DNA of 64,000 nt from Podaxis mareebaensis (Eukaryota > Basidiomycota > Agaricomycetes > Agaricales > Agaricaceae). Positions 48,387 to 61,046 of this stretch are shown here, piece by piece. Under the pieces are notes generated by a model, which saw only the letters and a program-made list of their open reading frames with translations, made no database searches and was not told the origin of the DNA. The DNA is taken from the NCBI GenBank assembly GCA_018524725.1, contig JAEUWP010000602.1, positions 186,001-250,000 of the forward strand, written 5' to 3'. Within the stretch, counting starts at the first letter, position 1. Every line of letters begins with the position of its first letter. A program made the translations under genes and the position numbers.

Positions 48387-50012
48387 TCAGTTGTAATGCT
48401 TAACCAAAACTCCATTGATCAACTCTTCTTCCACTTCGCCCTTTTTGGTCAACTCGGACTGACCATATGCACTGGTTCGGCCTTTCCGCCATTGTTCCAT
48501 TGTCGGTGTTTCATCGTCTTCGAAGCGGCGTTTGATTCCGATGCGCTGGAGAACGGGACTTTGCGTTAGAGGTGCCAGTTTGACATCGTCGTCCGACAAG
48601 GCAAAGTAAAAGGCTCCGACTCGGGTGTAGGATTGTTGGTCAGGAGGTGGTTGCACAACGCTTTTTCTGGTATGTAAGTAAAGGCAACAGAAGAAGTGAC
48701 GGGTAGCCTACCGATGAATTGTGGCGCGGTAGAACCCGCCTGAGAGGAACTCCATCGCATCACCGGCATTTATTATCTGGGGCAATCTATTAGTTGCAGA
48801 ACCGATGCCGGTAACAAGGGAGTCGCTTACGAGGGAATTTTCGATATGCTTGACCCATTTCCATCTGCCCTCTGGGGTGAGAATTTGAAGGGCTGTGACA
48901 GGTTGGCTGTAGAGAATGGTAATAGTTCCGAAGTCTGTCGGCAGTGAGAACCATGAGTGTTGCCAAAAATAAACACAGGGCGTGGAAGCCTGGACCAACC
49001 AGTATGTCCCTTCAACCAGACGTTTTTGGTTTTTACTTCTTCCTCTGGAGTCCGAGGATAACTATCAAAAGTTGAGTGCAACTAGATTTGGAGTCTGGTG
49101 GGAAGCTTACTATTTCATGAAGCGAACTGAGATAACTGTGGTTACCGGGGACCAGGTCAGGGATATAAAGGGCTACCTACCATATGTTTCTCCAACAGCA
49201 TCATACTGGTGTATATTTACAAATGTTTCCTCAGGGAGTTCTAGACCGATCGCCAGAAGCCTAGTGTACTAGGTGGGTTAGGTGCACAAGGGGTCTGGGC
49301 ATAGGTTACCTGAGGATAGGGTGTAGTACGTTAAAGTGGTTATGCTTCGCGAACGCTTCGATCTCTGGGAGAAGTGGCCGAATCGCTTGAGGGTGTTCCC
49401 GTTTGGTTATGTCACGGTTAACTGGTGGTGGTAGTATGCCATTAGTCGCGCCTATACCCCTGAAAGGTTCACTGACTATTGTAGTGTTCCAACTGATCGC
49501 GGACGCCATTGTCGATATGCTGAATTCCCATGAGTGGGGCTTTAGGTAACGGTCAATATCAACAGTACCCAGTAGTTGCGGAGCTTATAGCCTTGGTATG
49601 ATCCAGTGACTTTCATCGTGCCGGCGTAAACTTGCTTTTCATCATCGCTAACATGTTCAAACGGAACGTTAGCGATGTTAAATATCCGCTTTGTCTGGGG
49701 ATGTTGTTAGTGGTGCTCTTCTGCCTCGGATCGACATTTAGGAGTACCTGCTCGGGTGCATAGCCATGGTTGACGATGTAAAAGAACCCCTGATTTGTCA
49801 TTGCATCTGTCACTTGCTTCGCCAGATCAGCGCGTCCTTCCGGCGTAGTAGCTTTCGATAGATCGATAATAGGAAGGTCTGCATAGTCCACTGTGCAAGG
49901 GCAACTCAGCGATCCGATAACTTAAAGGTTGTCACGAGATCGTACAGTCTGCAGTGGTTGGAGGGGCGGGTATGTATGGTGGGACTTTAGGAACCTGTGC
50001 GGTTATGGCCAT
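48387..50012 (-). CDS. 2-oxoglutarate/Fe(II)-dependent oxygenase, isopenicillin-N-synthase-like
   Basis: DSBH-fold oxygenase of the plant/fungal DIOX group. ATG 50010-50012 gives MAITAQVPKVPPYIPAPPTTA, joined across an intron (about 49894-49950) to DLDYADLPIIDLSKATTPEGRADLAKQV and NQGFFYIVNHGYAPEQV, the N-terminal DIOX_N region. The core has LKGHT/DFGTITILYS, giving the H-x-D pair split by an intron, then GDAMEFLSGGFYRATIHRVV with the distal His. The usual Arg-x-Ser that binds 2-oxoglutarate appears as RVG in YTRVGAFYF. The end is NGVLVKHYN. The substrate is unknown; no biosynthetic cluster surrounds it. It ends 75 bp from convergent APC5. Confidence 0.87.
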
Positions 50013-50481
50013 GGTGTTGGAAAGCAGGTAAGGAGTGGAGACAGGAAGGGTGCACGTACCTCTGCTGAATCTTGGTCAGGTGGGAATAAATCGATTTCAC
50101 GATCACTGGGATGAGTGGTTCTTGCCGGACCGGAGGAGTTGCATCTTCACAGGAGTGCGTGGAGTATATTCATGTAGCCGTGCAAACTCGAGTAGATACA
50201 GAAACCGGGGAATATTTTCATCAAGGATGATCCATGAGCTGGATACGGTGTGGAAGTCATGGTGAACAGGAGAGGATGGGCAACTCAGGGGCGGGTTAAT
50301 TAACACTGGTTTAGCAGTGTCGCGTCCCAACTTATGTCATGGGTCACGTGCCTACATGAGTAGGGAGTCAACGAACCAGAGGCATGCTGCATTTGCAACC
50401 TCATTAGTCCAGAATTCTCTAGTTTCTTGGGAGTTTACTCTCCTACTCATCTTATACTCCTCCTTGCGCACACAGACAGCA
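50013..50481. promoter_or_regulatory. Divergent promoter, oxygenase / XMAP215 gene
   Basis: 469 bp. A CACGTG box lies at 50345-50350. An in-frame ATG at 50355 would add 42 residues to the XMAP215 protein, but the downstream ATG matches the family better. Pyrimidine-rich sequence (50425-50465) precedes the start. Confidence 0.5.
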
Positions 50482-53400
50482 ATGGACGGCCCTCCTCCTC
50501 CGGAAGAAGATTTCAGTGCCCTCTCTATTGCGGATAGGCTTGCGCACAAGAATTGGAAGGCCCGCGTTAGCGCGTATGAATCGCTCATCAAATCCTTTCA
50601 AAACTCTGCTTCGGATACCGATCCCGTTTTCAAGCCATACATCTCCAACCCCGATCTACTCAAGAAGATTGTTACGGATGCGAATGCAGTCGCTCAGGAA
50701 AAAGGAGTCGAGTGTCTCGTCTCCCTTGTCAAGTTCGCTGGGGAAACTGCAGCCAAAACGCGGGATGCCGTCGTACCTGCGCTTGTAGACAAATGTCTGG
50801 GCTCTACACGAGCTGGAACCAAGAACAATGCTCTGGAATTAATCCTGCAATATGTCGAAGTTGAGAACGGTGGTGCCGGGGTTGTGGTAAGTGATAGGTC
50901 TCAACCATTCGTCGAACTTGCGGGAATTAATGTAGCACAGGAAAATGTCCTTGTGGGCTTGTCATCGAAACAACCTAAGGCTGTGGCTGGTTCCGTACTC
51001 GCTTTAAAGGAGATAATTCGGTGCGTTTTTGCCTGATGGCGCCTTTTGGTGGTGTTGAATGACGGTGGTTTAGAAATTTTGGTCTACAAGCCGTGCCACC
51101 ACCACCAGTACTCAAGGCTCTTCCCAAAATTTTCGCTCATAGTGACAAGACCGTCCGTGCTGAAGGAACCAATCTCACACATGTCTTGTATCAATTTATG
51201 GGTCCCGGAATTGAACCTTGGCTCAATGACCTAAAGCCTGTTCAAGTGAAGGAGCTCAAGGAAGCATTTGAGAGCATGGAAAGCGAAGGAAAGGGGAAAG
51301 GGACGGTCAAGCCGGAGAGGATGACGAGAGCCCAGGCACGAGAAGCCGAAACCCAAGTTGAAGCCTCGGAAGGCGCGCAAGAGGAGGCGGCTCGTGCGTT
51401 TCTACTTGATCTTAGGTCGATATCTTCCTGATTTTCCTATAGCTGTTGAGGAGTTCGATCCGCGCGCATTTGCTGAGGAGGTTGACATTGTGCCCAAGAT
51501 GCCTAACAACTTCTACGCAAATTTCAAGTCAAGCAAATGGAAGGAACGCAAGGAGGCTTTGGACGAGCTCCACGAGCTCTTGAAATCGACTCCGAGAATC
51601 AAGGATGCACCTGAGCTCGGCGAGCTAGCGAAGTCCCTGGCGACTTGCATTCAGAAGGATGTCAACATCAATTGTGTCATGGGTGCTGCCAACTGTTTAG
51701 AAGAATTGACCAAGGGAACAATGACCGCTCTTGGAAGATATCGAGAATCGCTTGTCCCGCCCATGCTGGAGCGATTGAAGGAGAGAAAGACCAATATCAC
51801 GGACGCCATTGGAAACGCACTTGATGCCATCTTCAATACGGTAGGTTCTGTTCGTTTCCACCCTCTTATGTTGTGCATTTTAATGGTGTAAAAGATTACA
51901 CTTGTAGATATTCTTCCTGACCTTGAGCCGGCATTGAAGAACAAGAACCCACAGGTCAAGGAGGGCACACTGAAGTTCCTTGGACGTTGCCTTTCCACAT
52001 CAACCACCCCTGTCCCTCCACCGCAGATCAAGCCTTTGGCCGAAAATCTTGCAACTTTACTGGAGGATAGTTTTGAGGGTGCTAGAAACGAAGCCGCCAC
52101 TTGCTTTGGAACGTTGATGAAGATGGTCGGTGAGCGCCCTCTCAATGCAGTGATGGAGAACATTGCGGACGTGCGAAAGGCGAAAGTGAAGGAGGCATTT
52201 GAGAAGGCCACTGTTAAGTGCAAAGCAGGACCTGCTCCTCGTGCCCCTGCTCCCGCCGCGAAGAAATCTGCCCCAACCAGGGCCGCAGCCTCCAAGTCAA
52301 GCGAACCGACACTCGCCGATGACACGCCACCTCCCCCATCCAAGAAGCAACCCGAACCGGAGAAGCCTGACACTTTGTTGCTTGACGGCGAGCCTCCAAA
52401 GAAGCCACTCGGGAAACCCCCAGCTCGTCTTTTGGTACGTGATCCAAGCAGGTCTGAGTATCCATCAACTCTTTTGACAAATTCTTCAGGCCAAAAAAGG
52501 AGCTGCTCCAGGGGCAGGAAGTCCAGCAGCGAGTGCACCAGGTGGTGCAACTCCAGCACCTTCAGCGCCCGCCGCCAAGAAACCTCCCCCAGCGGTCGCT
52601 GGTGGCAAGTCCAAGCCGCCTCCACCCCCACCTGTGAGCGGCCTTGATACCTTCAAATACAAGCATACGCCGGAAGATGCGGAGAATCTTGCCGCAGAGT
52701 TGATTCCGGCTAATATCGCGACCGATTTCGGTGATGCCAATTGGAAGATTCGTTTGGCGGCTTTGGAAGAGATGACGTCTTGGGTGGAAAGAGAGGTGGA
52801 GACATTGGACGCAGAAGTTGTTGTACGGTTCATTGCAAAGAAAGGTTGGGCAGAGAAGAACTTCCAGGCACGTAGCTTGACCAATAATTTCACTAGTGTG
52901 TGGTGCTGATTTCGCTTTTAGGTGTCGTCCAAGATCTATGGGATTCTTACTACCTTAGCTCAACAAAATCCGTTGTTCGGACGATCTTGTTGTGTTCTCT
53001 GTATACCTCACTTGACAGAGAAGCTTGGGGATACGAAGCTCAAGAAGCCCGCCGGTGATACGCTTATTGCTTTCGCAGAGAAGACGTCATTGCAGTTTGT
53101 TCTTAATCAAGGTGTGTGGATATCTTGTATCGACATCCTATTGGGTGACTCATTCTTCGTCCTTAGCATATGAGCCTTTGGGGAAGCAGAAAGCGCCGAA
53201 AGTGCTTGCGGACGCTTTAACTTGGACCAACACAGCTTTGACGGAGTTCGGTATTACAGGCTTGACTCTCAGAAGCCTAATTGATTTCCTGAAGGTTGCG
53301 TTGGGTAATTCCAATGCTCAAGTCCGGACGAGCGCGACCAAGACACTCGTTACTGTGAAGATGTTTGCTGGACCCAGTAGGTCCCATAAGTTTACTTTTT

Positions 53401-56400
53401 TGAGGTTCTGACCTCCGGTCGTCACAGGCATCAAGGATTTGCTCGAGGACCTGAACCCTCAGCTACTCAGTACAATTGTATCTGAATTTGACAAAGTGGA
53501 AGGAACCCCTGCACCAGAGCCTACTCGCACATCCGCCGATCTGGCTAACATGGCGTCTGCCTCCGGTGGTTCGGGCAAAGCTACTGTTGGCGCAGACCCC
53601 TTGGATGACTTGTTCCCACGAGTCGAGATTGATGGGTTGCTCAAAGGCACAACAATCCTAGCGGACGCAAAGAGTGACGCATGGAAGACAAAGAAGGAGG
53701 CGCTCGAGGGTTTGCAAGCCATACTCGACCAGGGAAGCAATAAAAGGCTGAAGCCTAGTATGGGTATGTGTTTCGCTTCTTTGGGGGCCTTCTCTCTAAC
53801 CTACTATGGTAGGCGAAATTAGTCAGGTCTTGAAGGCCAGAGTGGTGGATACAAATAAGGCGGTCCAAACTCTTGCACTGGATATTGTATGTCGGATAGC
53901 GACAGGGATGGGCAAGCCGTTCGAGAAACATTCGAGGCTCTTTGTCGCTCCGATCACAACAGTTTTGGCTGACCAAAAGGCCCCAATTCGTGCTGCTGCA
54001 CTGCAGGCGTTGACTGCCATAGCTACGGCGTGTGGAGGAGTGGAATCCATGGTGGCCGGGATCACTACAGGCTTAGAAACTCAGAACCCGGTGCAGAAGG
54101 GTACATTGCTGAACTGGATAGTGGACTGGTTCAAGGAGCACGAGCCGGCGTCTTCTCTGGATATTGCCAATTGGGCTTCGCCGACAGTTGCTAGTCTTGA
54201 CGACCGCAACGGCGATGTGCGTAAAGCCGCGCAAGCTCTTCTTCCATTTCTCGTTCAATGCGTTGGATTCGACTTTGTCATGCAGCAGACGAATTCCCTT
54301 AAGCCTGCTTCTCGAACAACTGCCGTCCCCCTCATCCAAGCCGCTCGACCTGCTGGCCATGAGTCAGCAGCACCAGCTACTAAAACTGCCTCGAAGGCGG
54401 CGGCACCGGCGGCAAAGAAATCTGCCACTCCACCTCCAGAACCCGCAAGCGCAGCCACAGTTGCACCACCACAAACGACTACTAAAACAGGAGCCAAGAT
54501 CAGTGGTGTGCGGAGAAAGTTGCCAACTACGACCGCATCGCGACCGGAATCACGGACAGACACTCTTCCAGAAACCAAACCCGCTCTTGGGTTGAAGCGT
54601 CCAAATGTGTCGGCGGCCTCTCAATCCCAGTCCATTGCGGCCCCGGGCGTGCCTTTCATCAGCACGAATTCAGATGCGAAACGCTTGCGGTTAGCTAAAG
54701 ATAGCACGCGGTGGGTCAATGAAGGCGGTCCGGTACGGAAGGACCTCGTAGAGTTGCTGCAGACGCAAATGGAACCTCATGCGACTAAGGAAATAATCGC
54801 TCGTTTGTTTAGCCATGATCACAACGCCGTTAACGACTTCATTGCTGGCCAGTCGATGATCGTCGATTTCTATTCGAATGCATGTGGAGTCGAGAACACC
54901 GAGGCTGTTGGTCTGGCCAATTTCGATTTGGCACTGAAATATGTTTCGGTCAGGGTACATGAATCACAATCGAATCTCGTTTCCAAATGCCTAGATGTCG
55001 TGGATGCCGTTCTGGACTTCTTGCGTAGCGTGAACTATCAGATGTCGGATGGGGAGGCTTTATGCTTTATCCCTACTTTAGTCCACAAGGTGAGTATTGA
55101 TCATGTTCTTGTTTATGTATCACATATTCTAACTGTTTGCAATGTTTCAGCTCGGAGATGCGCGAGAACCTGTTCGTGTGCGCGTACAGCGCATCTTCCA
55201 GACACTTCCCAAAGTCTATCCGTATAGCCGTGTCTTCCAGATCCTCCTGGATCAGGGAATCAAGGCCAAGGTGGCTAAAACTCGACAGGGAACACTTGAT
55301 GAATTGGCCAATATACTCAAGAAGTCCGGGATGAGTGCATGTGAACCCTCAAAGGCTTTCCCTCTTATTGCTTCCACGCTCTCGGATAAGGATCCTCAAG
55401 TGCGCAAATCAGCACTTAATGTCTTGAGGTGCGCCTGAGCGAGTCGATGTGATCTCCTGAGACTAACTTCAACCTTAGTGAGGCGTATACGTTGATTGGA
55501 GAGAAGATATGGTCGTTAGTGGGAGCTCTTTCACCCAAAGACAAGACCCAGCTTGAAGAACGATTACGGCGCATACCTGGACCCAGCACTCATGACAAGC
55601 CAGAACCAGCAGCTGCTAATCCTGTCGTGACTCGTTTGACAGGTGGACTTCCACGACCGGCTAGTCCATCCGTGGCAGGGATATCGCGTCTTGCTCGTCC
55701 TGCCTCTCCTGCCATAGTCAGATCAGCATCTCCAGCACCTTCAACGACTTCTCGTGCAGACTCACCCGTCCGAGGGTCTCGAGCTGTGGCTCCATCGCCT
55801 GTGCCAACGTCTCCTTCCGGTCGGGGTCGTGGAAAGAGTCTGTTACCGTCTCGTCTCGCCAGACCGCGGAGTAACCTGCCAGCGATCTCAACGAGTATCC
55901 CGCGTGAACCTGCATATCAGGAATCACCTGGTCCTTCACCCGCTACCGCGCTCCAAGAACATGAGCCTCGCAGATATGAACAATATGACGCACAAACGCT
56001 GATAGATGGACCTGAAGATATCACCCTTACGATCTCTACTATTCTAAGCAGTGATCCCTCGCGGAGCGTTGATGCCTTGAAGAAAATACAGAAGATCCTC
56101 TCTACTGGGCCCGAGGCAGGCCCGTCTAACCCTCATTACCGTGAATTGGCGGAGCATACAGAGGGTCTCATCGAGTCTATCACGTTACAAATGGCACATG
56201 TCTTCGAGCGACCCGAAGAGCTCGTTGCCGATGAGAATTTCCGGCTTGCGAAACATCTCATTCAAACACTCAATAATTTCTGCGACCATGGCATTCTCGC
56301 CGAGTCGTTGACAGTTGATATTCTGACATCTCTTTTGGAAGAACTGACCCTTCGACTGCTGGAAACGGACGATAGTTCCATCAAGAAGATCAAAGACCTT

Positions 56401-57652
56401 TCGCGTTTCATTAATATGATCATCCTTCGACTGTTTGCCACGGGCCGTCGTATGTCAATTTTCCGGTTAGTTTCTTTTTCTCCGCTACTTATAACTATAC
56501 TGACGCCCAATCTTAGGGCTTTGTTTGCTCTGTTACTCCAGATTGTCAAACCTTTCCCCAGTAATGCGACGCTACCAGAATCAAAGGAGGCTAAAGTGGC
56601 AGAGCTTGTCCTGAAGTGTGTCTGGAAACTGGCACGAAACATTCCTCAGGATCTTGCAGAAGGACATCTTGATCCCGTCGAGTTGTTCCCTGCCATCGAA
56701 CACTTCCTGCAGTCTGTACCGCCAAACGAGTGGCGAGCTCGAGCGACCAACAAGGTGCCGTGTGGAGATATGCCGCTCCGGACGATCAAAGTAATCATCC
56801 AACATGTTGTTGGTGAGTACCCAGGCTTCCGTAATGAAACTGATCGTTGACCGGTCACAGGGCACTACGGGGATGATGTATACGATTTGCTTTCGGCGTC
56901 ATTTGATGATCCTTCTGCAACAATTGTCTATCCATATGTATACCGAATCCTGAACTCAAATTCGTCGCGCACCCCTGAGTCAACTAACCGTCGTAGTGGT
57001 CACAACTCAGAACCACAAACCAGATCCCTCTCTCCCGTCTCTTCACGACCTATCTCACCGCAAGAATCTGTTTCAAGCAGACAACGGACAAGTCACCGTA
57101 CGAGTCCGAGCTCGTCATCGGTGTTCTCTCCACCAGCAGAAGAGCCCGATCCCGATGCACAGCTTCTCACGATCATTGGACACATCTCGAGCGAGACTAC
57201 TGGTGCATTACACAAAGAAGGCATTACAGAGCTTCACCACTTTTTGAAGGCTTATCCTCACAAACGGCCACGGGTTGAGAAGATGTTGGAATCAACTGGC
57301 CCCGCTTTCCGAAAATACATCAATCGTGCCCTCGCGAGCCGAGCTGTAGAGGACCAAGAAAGGGAGGTTGCCGTCGCAGATACCTTATCGAGTCAGTCTT
57401 TTTGTTCATTTCCTATACGACAATCTGATAATTCTTCTCATAGAACTGGAATATAACAGCCGTGATGCAACGCACTCTACGCCTTCCGTTGAAACGTCAC
57501 CTCGTCGCGTGAACAATGCGGCGGGCAATGACCAACAGGAGAAATTATCCCGACTGCATGATATCTTCCAGTATCGTTCGAGTACACTGAGCAATGGATC
57601 TTCCCAAGGACGGACAACCCCCAGCACTCAGCGGATGTCTTTGGAGCCATGA
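50482..57652 (+). CDS. Microtubule polymerase, XMAP215/ch-TOG family with five TOG domains
   Basis: TOG domains bind curved tubulin and speed plus-end growth. The start ATG 50482 gives MDGPPPPEEDFSALSIADRLAHKNWKARV, the opening of TOG1. TOG2 starts at FDPRAFAEEVDIVPKMPNNF (about 51460) and shows SSKWKERKEALDELHELL. TOG3 lies at about 52680-53430 (ANWKIRLAALEEMTSWVE). TOG4 lies at about 53600-54290 (DAWKTKKEALEGLQAIL). TOG5 lies at about 54700-55570 (STRWVNEGGPVRKDL, then REPVRVRVQRIF). Pro/Ala/Lys-rich linkers follow TOG2 and TOG4, and a Ser/Pro-rich basic linker (55590-55960) holds many SP sites. The C-terminal helical region runs to 57400 and the tail ends STQRMSLEP. Roughly 2100 residues after about ten introns. 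Confidence 0.93.
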
Positions 57653-58112
57653 GGTTTAGATTAACTTTTTAACTCTTCCCGGTTTGTATAAATACGTGCT
57701 GCACATAATTTGAATCCGTTTTCTCTTATCTTCTGAGTGGTTCTTCCCTATGACGTCGACTTTGCGTCGATGACCAGTTGGATATTGCCTTTTGAAGATA
57801 CTTCGCAAACGGGTAGGGCACTTGTACTGGTACCTTGGATTAGTATACCTTCAGGCAAGGTCGAGTAAAGAGTCAGGATGCTTCAAGGCTCGCACTATTA
57901 GAGAAACGGGGCCCTGGAGAGAGCTGGAACCGAGGCTGAAAACGTTGATGGGTTCGGACTCGGATGTATTTGTTCTTGTTGGGGCTGAAGAGGGTTGATG
58001 GGCTGCATCATTTTGTTAACTCCTAACTTGCCTAAGCCACTAATACTTCCTTGAGTTCCTGCCCTCCATCCTTCCTTTCACCCCACCCCTCCCTCTATCT
58101 CCCCCGTCCACA
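57653..58112. other. Intergenic: XMAP215 3' flank and acyltransferase promoter
   Basis: 460 bp between two plus-strand genes. The last 60 bp before the acyltransferase ATG are strongly pyrimidine-rich. No gene seen. Confidence 0.6.
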
Positions 58113-60859
58113 ATGAGCTCCCTCACAAAGTCCCTGCAACAACAGCAATCACTCAAATATGACGGTGTCTTGCTTTTCTGGAGAACTGTTACGCAGATTT
58201 TCTTTAGGGAGATACGACCGCGAGGAGCATTCAATATTCCTCGAGATGGGCCCGTTATTTTCGTTGGTGCGCCGCACAACAACCAGGTGTGTATCAGTGA
58301 AGTATCTTGGTTCAAGGTCTTATGCTCATCCGTTCCGCACCGTTCCGCAGTTCCTCGATCCGCTGTTGCTGTCGCTTGAAGTGTATCGTGAAACACATAG
58401 ACAGGTTCGGTTCCTGACTGCTGCAAAGAGTATGGACAGGAAATGGGTTGGCTTCTTCGCTCGTCTCATGGACAGCAGTAAGTCGAACCCACATTGTTGC
58501 CCGAACCAGCTGACAGTCCCACTAGTCCCTGTCGCTCGCGCTGCTGACTCTGCCAAACCTGCAACCGGTCGTATATGGCTGTCACCAGACGACCCTTGTC
58601 TTGTCCTTGGAGAAGGGACTCAATTTACGAAGGAGTTCACGCCAAAGATGCAAATCATGCTTCCGAAATCCGTCAATTCACCAGTAGCTGAGGTTAGTGA
58701 AGTCCTCTCAGATACGGAGTTGCGCATCAAACGTGAATTCGGTGGAGAGAGTGGGAAAGGTACTGCAAGGATTAGGGAGAAGGTCACAGAGCTGCGTCAG
58801 GAGGGTATCTCTGGCTTGGAGTTCAAGAAAATGCCATATGTCGACCAGCAGGACATGTATCGGCACGTTTATCAATGCCTGAAGGATGGAGGGGCCATTG
58901 GTATCTTCCCCGAGGGTGAGCACATCACTTTGTAGTTTTCTTCGCTAACTCCGTTTCGCAGGTGGTAGCCATGACCGAACGGACCTTTTGCCTCTGAAGG
59001 CTGGTGTCTCGATTATGGCCCTCGGCGCGATGGCAAACGACCCCAATATCAAAGTCAAAATTGTTCCCGTAGGACTATCCTACTTCCACGCCCACCGATT
59101 CCGCTCTCGTGCAGTTGTGGAATTCGGAAGCGCACTCGACGTTCCTCCCGAATACGTGGAAATGTTCAAGCAAGGCGGTAGCCAGAAACGAGAAGCTGTT
59201 TCCAAATTCCTGGACCTCGTTTACGATGGCCTCAAAACTGTCACAATTCGAGCACCGGATTATGACACTCTGATGGTAAGGAGATTCTGCCTTAAAACTT
59301 GTTGAGAAACTAATGGTGCCTTCAGTTGATTCAAGCCGTTCGTCGTCTTTACAAGACTCCTGCTCAACACCTTACTCTTGGGCAAGTTGTGGAGCTGAAC
59401 AGGCGTCTACTTGAAGGCTACACCCACTTTAAAGATGAACCAAGGGTACAAAAACTACGCACCGATGTTCTGAAGTACAATCGCCTTCTAAGGGATCTTG
59501 GCTTGCGCGACCACCAGGTAAGTGATCAGACTACTGCGTCACATCGTTTGACGATGAACGCCATTATGTAGGTCCCGCGCGCCAAAAAAGCTAGTTGGAA
59601 GACTCTTGGTCTTCTGACCTATCGCATCATCCTTCTCACAATATGGACATTGCTCGCTTTGCCGGGAACAATTTTGAATGCCCCTATGTTCATTATTGCA
59701 TCTATTCTATCAAGAAAGAAGGCAAAAGGTGAGTCTCGCCGGTACAATCGCTGTTTGCGCTTATCAAGGATATGTCCAGAGGCCCTTGCTGCTTCCGTTG
59801 TCAAAATTGCTGGCCGCGATGTGCTGGCCACCTGGAAAGTCCTGATTGCTTTGGGCGTTACCCCTGTCCTGTATTCCACCTACGCCGTCCTCGCAACTAT
59901 CATATCCGTCAAGGCCAGAATGCCCATGCAGTGGCGTATTGCAATGCCTTTCCTCGTCATCACAGCTTTGCCTTTTATGAACTATGCTGCACTCAAATTT
60001 GGTGAAGCTGGAATGGACGTGCTCAAGTAGGTCCTGGAAACTTCACCTAACACATGTGCTGACAAAATTCAGATCTTTGCCACCATTGATTATCGCTCTC
60101 ATTCCTGGCCAACAACGGTCCCTGAACAAGGCTAAGGAAATGCGGGTACAGTTGGCAAATGAGGTGGCCGCAGTTATCAACGAGTTTGGACCAAAATTGT
60201 ACGAGGATTTCAATCAGGTGAGTTTCGATGCTCGTTGACATCAACTGTGAGCCTTACTCTCGATGAAGTCTCGGATTCTCGTACCCTCCGCCAGCGTTCC
60301 CCCCTCCACAGGAACCCCTGGCTTATGGCGTCGCAAGAGTGGCACTGGCGCTGTTGATGCCCCAGGTCTTGGACTTACACACCCTATGACTTGGATCGAC
60401 GAACGCCTCTTCGGCTGGAGCCGCAGCGCCAAGCGAGGAACCTCTGCCTGGTCCGGCAATCCTGGGGATGAGCCCAGCCGCATTGGAACTCCGGACGACA
60501 CGGACGAAGAAGACACTGGGGACTATGACAATGTCGTTGGGATCGTCACCTCTAGCGAGGACATGAATGCCAAGACAAGAAGTCGTCAGAGCTCTTACGC
60601 CGATTTACAAAGACTCAGACATACTCATGCAACATCTGCCAACGTAGGACAAGAATCTTCGGCGAGTGCCCTTGAAACGTGTTCGGAGGATACTGACGGT
60701 TTACACCACGCCGACAGACATAGGAAACGTAGACACAGCCTATCCGATAACATTTCTGTCGAGCGCATTGCCGCGGTGGACCGTCAGGAGGAGTTTTCCC
60801 ATGCCACTCAGGACTTGAACTCTGAGATCTTATTGCATAGGGAAGACCACGGAAATTGA
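58113..60859 (+). CDS. Glycerol-3-phosphate/dihydroxyacetone-phosphate acyltransferase (Gpt2/Sct1 family)
   Basis: First acyl transfer of glycerolipid synthesis, at the ER and lipid droplets. ATG 58113 begins MSSLTKSLQQQQSLKYDGVLLFWRT. Block I is GPVIFVGAPHNNQ joined over an intron to FLDPLLL, the fungal Gpt2/Sct1 form of the catalytic His/Asp motif. Acceptor-binding block III is GIFPEG/GSHDRTDLLPLKAG, also split by an intron. VKIVPVGLSYFHAHRFRSRAVVEFG follows. Membrane helices include LTYRIILLTIWTLLALPGTILNAPMF, VLIALGVTPVLYSTYAVLATII and IAMPFLVITALPFMNYA. The C-terminal tail (about 60260-60859) is Ser/Thr- and acid-rich, with SPS/RQSS-type sites like the phosphorylated tails of the yeast enzymes. 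Full length, about nine exons. Confidence 0.93.
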
Positions 60860-61046
60860 AATATCCCGTCCAATGTTATCACCCTCATCACACCGTTACC
60901 CTCCTCGTCGAGTTTTCATGAACCAAGTTGCTTTAATAGTCGTATAATCAGTGCTTGTTATATCCCTTGTTGCACATAGTATTGTCACCACATTGATATC
61001 CTTTGTTTTGAATCTGTACACGCCATGACAATGTTTAACAACACCT

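Noticed and set aside
50355..50481. Longer XMAP215 N-terminus from ATG 50355
   Set aside because: It would put a hydrophobic stretch before TOG1. ATG 50482 has a better context and matches family starts.
51651..52631. Minus-strand open frame of 326 codons
   Set aside because: It lies exactly antisense to TOG2 and the Pro/Ala/Lys linker of the XMAP215 gene, where biased codons keep the opposite strand open.
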